From positions 1-7,692 of the forward strand of contig JAEZDS010000045.1 in assembly GCA_023433205.1 (NCBI GenBank): 7,692 bases of DNA. Direction: 5' to 3'. The notes beneath the pieces were generated by a model that saw only the letters and a program-made list of their open reading frames with translations, had not been told where the DNA came from and did not search any database. Numbering within the stretch: the first letter of the stretch is position 1; every line of letters starts with the position of its first letter. Of this stretch, positions 1 through 5,039 are shown one piece after another. The DNA is from Bacteroidota bacterium (GTDB lineage: Bacteria > Bacteroidota > Bacteroidia > B-17B0 > Aurantibacillaceae). The translations under genes and the position numbers were made by a program.

Positions 1-261
1 GAGAAAATGCTTGGTATAACGTTCATTTAATATGGCAAGCAGAAGAAAGAACAAAGACAGCGAGACGGTGGCCTTCAAAAAAGTGAGAATCCTTTGTCTG
101 CCGGTGGGCTGACTCCAGGCATAAAAAAAGCCGGTGATTACCAGCAGAATCCCAAAACCTGCCGGTCCGCCTGAAGTTGTTAGACCGTAGGCGAGTGTAC
201 ACCAGAAACTTTTCACTGCACAGGCTGTAAATGCAACTGGAGTCAGAAATACAATCATCAT
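1..261 (-). CDS. Polytopic membrane protein, probably PAP2 phosphatase-like (partial, runs off left edge)
   Basis: This minus-strand frame is open from position 315 to the window edge and reads as a hydrophobic membrane protein, so it is the N-terminal part of a gene that continues to the left. A first membrane segment covers IYTALVSLALLMMIVFLTPV. It is followed by the soluble stretch KSFWCTLAYGLTTSGGPAG, a second segment GFGILLVITGFFYAW, a basic loop (SQPTGRQR) and a third segment ending in LLAILNERYTKHFL. The ending N-E-R-x-x-K resembles what precedes the K-x6-RP phosphatase motif of PAP2 (phosphatidic acid phosphatase/PgpB-type) proteins, but the catalytic motifs lie outside the window, so this family is inferred. 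The start is uncertain. The first in-frame ATG is at 261, inside the first membrane segment. Upstream, between the TAA at 316-318 and that ATG, only non-ATG candidates exist (for example GTG at 279, TTG at 267). Confidence 0.6.
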   Translation of the reverse strand, partial: MMIVFLTPVAFTACAVKSFWCTLAYGLTTSGGPAGFGILLVITGFFYAWSQPTGRQRILTFLKATVSLSLFFLLLAILNERYTKHFL

Positions 262-371
262 CAGCAAAGCCAGAGACACCAGCGCGGTATAGATGATTGT
301 TTTGATACGTGCGATTTAGAGCAGAAAGATAGCGATTTTGATAAGACGCTTCTCTGGCCTTCTTAGTTTTT

Positions 372-392
372 GCTTTTCTTTGAAAGAAAAGC
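372..392. repeat. Perfect inverted repeat, 10-bp arms around one base
   Basis: Arm GCTTTTCTTT (372-381) and arm AAAGAAAAGC (383-392) are exact reverse complements around a single G. The element lies in the non-coding spacer between the diverging PAP2-like gene (-) and the exported protein gene (+). The left flank (AAAGATAGCGATTTT, 326-340) is also roughly complementary to the sequence just right of the palindrome (GCGATCTTT, 391-399), so a larger foldback is possible. With no loop it would form a poor RNA hairpin. It could be an operator, or a short dispersed palindrome of the kind common between Bacteroidota genes. The sequence alone does not decide. Confidence 0.6.
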
Positions 393-483
393 GATCTTTA
401 GTCTGCCGTTCCCCAGAAAACCGAAGTGGACCAATTCGCTTTTTAAATTAGAATTACAAGAGTAATCATCTATTTGACAGTAA

Positions 484-1116
484 ATGCCAAGAATAGTCTC
501 CTGCACATTTTTTAGTTTCACTCTGCCCCTGTTTCTGTTATGTGCCAACGCCGGCGCTCAGACGAAAGAAGATCCACATAGAGAAAATGCGGAGTATAAA
601 AGACACAATAGCCGTTTGGGAGTAGATCTTTCAATACTGCCGGCATTTCTGTACAACTCGCTGAATACGGGACTCAGCCTCTACACAAACCCCTCTACAG
701 AACACAGGTTGGCAGTTAACCTGTCTAACCATTTCCCAGGCTCACCCACCAGCATCATCAATATCCATTACGCCACCAACTTTTATTTTAGCAACAATAA
801 AAATTATGTATTTGAGTGGATCGGAATACGCAATGCTATCAGGGATATTGGTTATGAGGAAGGTTACCACCCTAATACGCTCAGGCCACATTGCGGCATT
901 GGTTTTGGAAGAAAAATGAAAAATACACGGCAGTTTTTTATCAGAATTGAATCTGGCCTTGGCATTGCACTAAATTTCACCAGCAGCAACGCAGACCAAC
1001 AACATTTTTCGCAGATTAAAGAATATTCCTTCGACACCTACTATCCCGAATACAATCCAAGACTGTTGCCGGTTTTCCTTCTCAAGTTCACTTTCGGAAA
1101 AGAATTTTCAAACTGA
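484..1116 (+). CDS. Exported protein of unknown function, possible outer-membrane beta-barrel
   Basis: I do not recognise the family of this 210-residue protein. The N-terminus is a clear signal peptide: a hydrophobic stretch FFSFTLPLFLLCANAGA (residues 9-25) followed by Q26, a typical Bacteroidota signal peptidase I site (A-x-A-Q). The mature part alternates polar and hydrophobic residues in strand-like segments rich in aromatics and glycine, such as GLSLYT, HYATNFYFSN, HCGIGFGRKM and FFIRIESGLGIALNF. It ends in FLLKFTFGKEFSN. This pattern fits a small outer-membrane beta-barrel or a periplasmic beta-rich protein, but that is inference from composition. The start is fixed because the codon immediately before ATG 484 is an in-frame TAA (481-483). 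There is no Shine-Dalgarno sequence, as usual in Bacteroidota. The gene stands alone: the left neighbour diverges and the next gene on the same strand is 195 bp downstream. Confidence 0.75.
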   Translation: MPRIVSCTFFSFTLPLFLLCANAGAQTKEDPHRENAEYKRHNSRLGVDLSILPAFLYNSLNTGLSLYTNPSTEHRLAVNLSNHFPGSPTSIINIHYATNFYFSNNKNYVFEWIGIRNAIRDIGYEEGYHPNTLRPHCGIGFGRKMKNTRQFFIRIESGLGIALNFTSSNADQQHFSQIKEYSFDTYYPEYNPRLLPVFLLKFTFGKEFSN

Positions 1117-1311
1117 ATTTTTATTGGATGATCATTTTCATCTTTGAACACAGGATATTGCAGCCCCAGTAGTGCTTGCGAAAAAACAATCACTGATCTG
1201 GGTCTAAATACAGCAGCACCAAACCAAAACACTTGAAACGCGTCTTATTCAGATACTTCTCTGCTTTTCGTATTTTTAGCAACTACATTTTACGCACAAT
1301 CTATCTCAAAA

Positions 1312-2124
1312 ATGCCGCCCGGAATTCTCCCAGAAAAAAAAACAGCCTTCCAGCTTACAGCTTTACTGCTTTTGTTTGTTTCACACCTGCACTTTTCCTA
1401 CGATTTTTATTATGCCTGGTGGTACTCGGCCCTTGGTTTTTTGCTGGTTTGCTTTTTTGGATGGCTGGTTTGGGGATCATCCTTCAGGAGGGTCGGCGGT
1501 CTCTCCATCAGGGGCAAAGATCTGTTTTACGTTCTCCTCACTACGGTATTCAGCTTCACGATCTCTTTCCTGCTCATCTGGTTCCTGGCTTCAGGCAGAG
1601 GAATAGTTTTAAGCATGCACAGTGTGCAGAGTTATGTTCATGATGTTTTTTACATTCTTAATGAGGAGATCATTCTTGGCAGTTTACTTTTGTATCTGCT
1701 CGTTCACAAACTAAATATGGCACCGCTGCTCTCCTCGGCTGCCCTGGCCCTGGCTGTCGCAGTCCTGCACCTTGTGTTCTATAAATGGGTGTTCCGCGAC
1801 CCGGGTTACCTGCACTCTGGCGCACTATTGAGCCTGTTCCTCACTGCACTTCTGAAAAACAACCTTATCCTTCACAGCCGGCACATAGGTTATGCCTGGG
1901 CAATACATTTTGGCTGGATGGTGGTGATGTTCGGAAGTGAGCACCTTTACGGCACTAACGGGCAGCGGCTTACCGATCTTGAAAAATTCAATTATTACCT
2001 GGGCTCCCCCATAACGGTAATTTTATCGCTGCTGCTTGCAGGCGGAAGCACCTGGCTGCTGGTGAGGTCTGGCCGCAGTTTAGTGCCGGCCGTCACAACT
2101 CTCCGTAACCGGCAATCAGAGTAG
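1312..2124 (+). CDS. Polytopic membrane protein, degenerate CPBP/CAAX-protease-like
   Basis: This 270-residue protein has about seven or eight hydrophobic segments, roughly residues 12-28, 36-56, 71-93, 111-131, 138-158, 168-181, 193-207 and 233-251. Three elements resemble the motifs of the CPBP (CAAX protease and bacteriocin-processing, Abi) intramembrane protease family: NEEIILGSLLLY with the glutamate pair E118-E119, VAVLH with H153, and AWAIHFGW with H199. Important family residues differ, however. The arginine expected in EExxxR is G123, the phenylalanine of FxxxH is V149, and the asparagine of HxxxN is M203. It may therefore be a divergent or inactive member, or only similar in topology. 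The ATG at 1312 follows an A-rich leader. The frame stays open back to 1237, upstream of this ATG, without another ATG. The stop codon lies inside the end of the convergent GH3 gene (9-bp overlap). Confidence 0.65.
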   Translation: MPPGILPEKKTAFQLTALLLLFVSHLHFSYDFYYAWWYSALGFLLVCFFGWLVWGSSFRRVGGLSIRGKDLFYVLLTTVFSFTISFLLIWFLASGRGIVLSMHSVQSYVHDVFYILNEEIILGSLLLYLLVHKLNMAPLLSSAALALAVAVLHLVFYKWVFRDPGYLHSGALLSLFLTALLKNNLILHSRHIGYAWAIHFGWMVVMFGSEHLYGTNGQRLTDLEKFNYYLGSPITVILSLLLAGGSTWLLVRSGRSLVPAVTTLRNRQSE

Positions 2125-3690
2125 GGTACCGGCCGCCTGATAGCTGTGTTGCTGCAGGTAATTTAACCAGCTGCTGAGCAAAGTGCCGCTCAGCACCCGG
2201 GGAAATTTAAACATGCCTCCCTCTTTGCCCTGAGAACGGAGGAAGCCGTAAAAGATGTCCGGAGGCAGAACCTCAACGTGAAGGTTCAGTAAATTGGCGG
2301 CACGTGCTGTGCTGTAATCATCATTTATACTGCATAGCGCACCGTCAAACATCCGCTGCAACAGCTTTTGATCTGCACACATCTTTGAAGCAATGAACCA
2401 CCGATAGGTAAAACCTTCTTCCTCTTTTACTGCTTCCACCGCAAACTCGTCAATTTTTATTTCCAGTTGCGAACAAACCAGCTCAATCGTTTGACTGAGA
2501 TTGTGGATAGATACATGTTCGCCGCACACATTCAGGAACTGTGAAGTCCTTCCAAGGATCACGATCTCCTTCATGTACACATCTGTAAATTGAACAACAT
2601 CACCAATCACATACCTCCACGCGCCGGCACAGGTACTGATCACCATCGCATAAGGAACACCTGCCTTTACTTCTGCAAGGGTACACGCAACAGGCTGTCC
2701 TTTAATATTGCCCTGCTCATCAAAGTTCCGTTCATTAAAGTGAATAAACTCATAATAGATGCCTGCATGCGGGATCAGACGGATACCTTCACGGTCAGGA
2801 CCGGTTCGGAAACCAAACGAGCCTTCGCTTGCCATATAAGTTTCTGTAAATGAAAGTTTTTGTCCGGCAAGATCTGAAATACCTGCGCGATAAGGTTCAA
2901 TTGCAACCCCTCCGTGAACATACAACGAAAAGTGAGGCCAAAGTTCTCTGATGTGCGCGAGCCTGTAACGGGTAACTATCTCTTTCAGCAAGATCTGAAC
3001 CCAGCAGGGGATGCCGCAAACAACGCCAACATCCCACAAGGGTGCCGCTTTAACCATAGCCTCCAGCCTTTCAGGCCAGCCGCGAAGATCCGATATCTGT
3101 TTTCCTGGCCGCGCAAAATGCCGGGCAAACCAGCCGGGCATATGCAGCATACTTATGCCACTCATGTCACCCAGCCATTGCCCGTTTTGTTCACTGAGTG
3201 CTGTGCTGCCTCCAACCATCAGCACCTGCCTTCGCAGTATTGAGGGCGGAAGTAAATGGCTGCTGAGATTTGCCAGTTGCAGCAACCCAACTTTACGGGT
3301 CGATCGCAGCATGTGTCCTGTTACGGGTATACTTTTACTGGCTGACTGCGAAGTACCTGAGCTTAGTGCAAAATAAGAAGTGCGCCCCGGCCAGCAAACA
3401 TTTTCCTCCCCACTTAAGGTGCGGTGCCACCAGCTGCTGAACATACTGTTGTATTGGTACAGGGGAACAGCGGCACTGAACAACTGCTGAAAGCTGTCGT
3501 CACGCAGCATACTTTCAAAATGATAATGTTTTCCGAATTCGGTGGAGCCCGCCAATTGCAGAAGTCGCCTGAGAGTGATCTGCTGCAGCACCGGCGGCCG
3601 CGCACTGCCAGCAATAAGGTGAGCATAACTGCGCACAGCACCGGCGACAAGCTTCCCGGGCAGGAACTTGAGCTTTGACATATCAGGCAA
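2116..3690 (-). CDS. GH3-family acyl-acid ligase (adenylating acyl-acid amido synthetase-like)
   Basis: This 524-residue protein is full length for the GH3 (auxin-responsive promoter) family of the adenylating ANL superfamily. In plants these enzymes activate jasmonate or auxin with ATP and join the acid to an amino acid. The bacterial substrates are largely unknown, so the exact reaction here is not assigned. The family motifs appear in order: the phosphate-binding loop LSSGTSQSASKS (109-120), YMASEG (285-290), WRYVIGD (358-364), the hinge-region GR (380-381), and a C-terminal lysine K495 in MFKFPR, the likely counterpart of the ANL lysine. The loop is slightly unusual: the position that is normally glycine after SSGTx-x is serine (S116). 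No signal peptide is visible, so it should be cytoplasmic. A second ATG nine bases inside (M4) is an alternative start. Transcription is probably monocistronic from the promoter at 3718-3747. The 3' end overlaps the convergent membrane protein gene by 9 bp. Confidence 0.92.
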   Translation of the reverse strand: MPDMSKLKFLPGKLVAGAVRSYAHLIAGSARPPVLQQITLRRLLQLAGSTEFGKHYHFESMLRDDSFQQLFSAAVPLYQYNSMFSSWWHRTLSGEENVCWPGRTSYFALSSGTSQSASKSIPVTGHMLRSTRKVGLLQLANLSSHLLPPSILRRQVLMVGGSTALSEQNGQWLGDMSGISMLHMPGWFARHFARPGKQISDLRGWPERLEAMVKAAPLWDVGVVCGIPCWVQILLKEIVTRYRLAHIRELWPHFSLYVHGGVAIEPYRAGISDLAGQKLSFTETYMASEGSFGFRTGPDREGIRLIPHAGIYYEFIHFNERNFDEQGNIKGQPVACTLAEVKAGVPYAMVISTCAGAWRYVIGDVVQFTDVYMKEIVILGRTSQFLNVCGEHVSIHNLSQTIELVCSQLEIKIDEFAVEAVKEEEGFTYRWFIASKMCADQKLLQRMFDGALCSINDDYSTARAANLLNLHVEVLPPDIFYGFLRSQGKEGGMFKFPRVLSGTLLSSWLNYLQQHSYQAAGTLL

Positions 3691-3717
3691 AGGTTAGGCG
3701 GATGATTGAAAAAGAAC

Positions 3718-3747
3718 CAAAAGTAACAAAATGATTGTTCTGACAAC
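3718..3747 (-). promoter_or_regulatory. Bacteroidota-type promoter for the GH3 gene
   Basis: Read on the minus strand, this is a -7 element TACTTTTG (3725 to 3718), an exact match to the Bacteroidota consensus TAnnTTTG. An upstream GTTG (3747 to 3744) acts as the -33 element, with 18 nt between the two. Transcription would begin near 3711, giving a leader of about 20 nt before the ATG at 3690. The match and the position relative to the start codon are seen directly; use in the cell is inferred. Confidence 0.7.
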
Positions 3748-3888
3748 GCATAACGATAAAAATGGAGACTAAGGTTTGAAGTCATAAAATATTGCCTGCT
3801 ATCAACGATCAATTGACTTTGAAAATCCACGCCGGAGCAACAGAATCCAAACCCGTGCATGCAGGTTTTTTATTCATTTAACAAAAGG

Positions 3889-3902
3889 GGGAGAATTTTC
3901 CC
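3889..3902. promoter_or_regulatory. Near-palindrome upstream of the CsbD gene (possible operator)
   Basis: GGGAGAATTTTCCC is symmetric except for one G/T position pair and sits about 70 bp before the CsbD start, in the divergent intergenic region. It could bind a dimeric regulator of the stress gene, but a single copy gives little support. No convincing Bacteroidota promoter was found between it and the gene; the nearest is a weak TATTTTTC at 3914-3921. Confidence 0.25.
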
Positions 3903-3971
3903 GCAAATACAAATATTTTTCTGGCATCGGGATTGCAACAGTAATCATCGTTAAACTAAAACTTAAAAGTC

Positions 3972-4163
3972 ATGAACTCTACAAAACTGAAACTAAAAGG
4001 AAACTGGAACGAGATCAAAGGCAAGGCAAAACAACAGTACGCCAACCTGTCAGACGATGATCTTAAATACGAAGATGGTAAGGAAGATGAGCTGGTAGGC
4101 CGCCTCCAGCAGAAGATCGGTAAAACCAAGGAAGAAGTTACAAACTGGCTGGAAAGTCTTTAA
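3972..4163 (+). CDS. CsbD-family stress-response protein
   Basis: This 63-residue, highly charged cytoplasmic protein has the full CsbD/YjbJ pattern: KGNWNEIKGKAKQQYANL near the N-terminus, then DDDLKYEDGKEDELVGRLQQ, then KIGKTKEEVTNWL at the C-terminus. The usual family length is 60-70 residues, so it is complete. CsbD proteins form small helical bundles and are induced by general stress (by sigma B in Bacillus, by osmotic or other stress elsewhere). Their molecular function is unknown. The start follows the A-rich leader AAACTTAAAAGTC, without a Shine-Dalgarno sequence. The gene diverges from the GH3 ligase across 281 bp and is followed closely by a strong terminator, so it is transcribed alone. 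Confidence 0.93.
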   Translation: MNSTKLKLKGNWNEIKGKAKQQYANLSDDDLKYEDGKEDELVGRLQQKIGKTKEEVTNWLESL

Positions 4164-4185
4164 AGCCACTCAGGCACCGACTTAA

Positions 4186-4225
4186 AAAAGCTGCAGACAT
4201 CTATTGTCCGCAGCTTTTATTTTTT
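4186..4225 (+). terminator. Rho-independent terminator after the CsbD gene
   Basis: Stem arms AAAAGCTGC (4186-4194) and GCAGCTTTT (4210-4218) pair perfectly. Inside them GACA (4196-4199) pairs with TGTC (4205-4208) across an A/C mismatch, closing the loop TCTAT. A run of six T follows (4220-4225). It begins 22 nt after the CsbD stop codon. The A-rich left arm means it could also work weakly on the other strand. Confidence 0.88.
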
Positions 4226-4259
4226 GAGCGCAGGCAGGGAGTACAGAGGCAATTTTTGC

Positions 4260-4267
4260 TACTTTTA
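4260..4267 (+). promoter_or_regulatory. Candidate -7 element for the lipoprotein gene
   Basis: TACTTTTA matches the Bacteroidota -7 consensus TAnnTTTG at all but the last base and lies 33 nt before the preferred ATG at 4301, just after the CsbD terminator. No good -33 TTG is found at the expected distance, so the call is weak. Confidence 0.3.
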
Positions 4268-4300
4268 AAGGTATTGTATTATGATCTGAAAAATAAGCAC

Positions 4301-4618
4301 ATGACAAAACCTCCTGTAAGATCAATTTGTTTTTTGCTCCTTTGCTTCATGCAGAGTTGTGTCACAGTAAACACCGCTAACCTGCAATCTGGCGAAGGTC
4401 AGGTACAGGTGTTCACCACTGAAGGGCCGAACAAAAATTATGTGGAGATCCGCTACATTGAAGCAAGCGGCTCAATATTTCACAGGCCCGAAAAACTTTT
4501 GCAAAAATTAAAAGAAGAGGCTAAAAAGCATGGAGCACATGCCGTGATCAATGTAAAATTCTCCTATGCAGTGTATATTCCATATGTATCCGGAACAGCG
4601 GTACGATATGGACCCTGA
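4301..4618 (+). CDS. Small lipoprotein of unknown function
   Basis: The product has 105 residues from the ATG at 4301. That start is preferred over the in-frame ATG at 4256 because it places a proper lipoprotein signal at the N-terminus: basic MTKPPVR, hydrophobic SICFLLLCF, then a lipobox-like MQSC with the lipidation cysteine at C20. The earlier start would overlap the candidate promoter and add a poor N-terminal extension. The mature protein is small. Its most structured part is an amphipathic helix followed by a strand, KLKEEAKKHGAHAVINVKF. This resembles the end of small alpha/beta folds such as YbjQ-like domains (A-x-x-x-GA-x-AVI-x-V), but the resemblance is short and is not a family assignment. 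It probably sits in the outer or inner membrane facing the periplasm. It is separated from the CsbD gene by a terminator and followed by the repeat region. Confidence 0.7.
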   Translation: MTKPPVRSICFLLLCFMQSCVTVNTANLQSGEGQVQVFTTEGPNKNYVEIRYIEASGSIFHRPEKLLQKLKEEAKKHGAHAVINVKFSYAVYIPYVSGTAVRYGP

Positions 4619-4665
4619 GGAAATAGCGTTTCTTTGCGTGTTTCGCACTTGCGAGGCATCGCTAC

Positions 4666-4723
4666 GCGCGCAATTTGCTCTCCCATAAATATCTTTGCGT
4701 GCTCCCGTATCCTATCGAGCGCG
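4666..4723. repeat. Repeat core, copy 1
   Basis: This 58-nt core starts GCGCGCAATTTGCTCTCCC and ends CTATCGAGCGCG. It is the most diverged copy, with ATATCT where the others have AAACCC and a C in CCTATC. Its right half can fold: CGTGCTC (4698-4704) pairs with GAGCGCG (4717-4723) with one G-T wobble around a 12-nt loop. Confidence 0.85.
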
Positions 4724-4808
4724 TTTTGCGAGGTTCCCCTCCGACTCTTTAATTTTCTTTGCGTGCTTTACGCTTACGCCGTAGCTTCAGCGTAGGCGCA
4801 GCGTCTTC

Positions 4809-4866
4809 GCGCGCAATTTGCTCTCCCATAAAAACCCTTGCGTGTTCCCGTATTCTATCGATCGCG
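4809..4866. repeat. Repeat core, copy 2
   Basis: This 58-nt core differs from copy 3 only at two bases: GTTCCCG instead of GCTCCCG, and GATCGCG instead of GAGCGCG. The two changes face each other in the predicted stem (4841-4847 with 4860-4866), giving a T/T mismatch. It is followed by a separate small perfect hairpin, GGAGGT (4872-4877) with ACCTCC (4880-4885). Confidence 0.88.
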
Positions 4867-4917
4867 GCTTTGGAGGTACACCTCCGACTCTACAATTTTT
4901 CTTTGCGTGCTCTCTCC

Positions 4918-4975
4918 GCGCGCAATTTGCTCTCCCATAAAAACCCTTGCGTGCTCCCGTATTCTATCGAGCGCG
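4918..4975. repeat. Repeat core, copy 3
   Basis: This 58-nt core keeps the 7-bp stem CGTGCTC (4950-4956) with GAGCGCG (4969-4975). Its spacer after the head CTTTGCGTG is the shortest of the three (8 nt), and it lacks the CCTCCGACTCT tail, so the array ends here, 65 bp before the regulator's stop codon. Confidence 0.88.
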
Positions 4976-5039
4976 TAATCTGCACTCTCCCCTAAGCCCT
5001 AACAAAGCACCTCTGCACGCACAAAAAACATTGCCCCGT

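Larger units (their letters stand above)
4632..4975. repeat. Three tandem-spaced copies of an intergenic repeat
   Basis: The gene-free stretch 4619-5039 is built from a composite repeat. Each unit has a head CTTTGCGTG (4632, 4757, 4901), a variable GC-rich spacer (25, 43 and 8 nt), and a 58-nt core (4666-4723, 4809-4866, 4918-4975). The first two copies add a tail with CCTCCGACTCT (4738-4748, 4881-4891) and AATTTT leading into the next head. The cores have the same length with no gaps: the second and third differ at 2 positions, the first and third at 4. Open frames crossing this block simply translate the repeat and are not taken as genes. It lies between the 3' ends of two convergent genes, a usual site for REP-like elements. 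Confidence 0.9.

Noticed and set aside
473..480. TCTATTTG as a -7 element for the exported protein gene
   Set aside because: It ends only a few bases before the ATG, leaving no room for a leader, and has no spaced -33 element.
363..548. 61-residue minus-strand frame ending in KIAFLSKKSKN
   Set aside because: It reads through the palindrome and the start of the exported protein gene, with no signal or domain. It is more likely repeat sequence than a gene.
1233..1643. 136-residue open frame on the plus strand
   Set aside because: It overlaps the better-supported membrane protein in another frame. Its sequence is the pyrimidine-rich shadow of hydrophobic codons.
3011..3376. Plus-strand open frames inside the GH3 gene (also 2590-2853, 2914-3243, 3424-3678)
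   Set aside because: They are antisense shadows of a well-supported full-length enzyme.
3414..3860. 148-residue cysteine-rich minus-strand frame covering the GH3 start
   Set aside because: It overlaps the GH3 N-terminus and its promoter in another frame, and its composition is typical of antisense or shadow frames.
4632..4975. CRISPR array
   Set aside because: Only three units with unequal spacing (143 and 109 bp), cores that vary, and spacers that carry repeat-like GC-rich sequence. No cas genes are visible.
4759..4995. 78-residue open frame on the plus strand
   Set aside because: It translates repeat copies 2 and 3; the cores give similar peptides in different phases and there is no coding signature.
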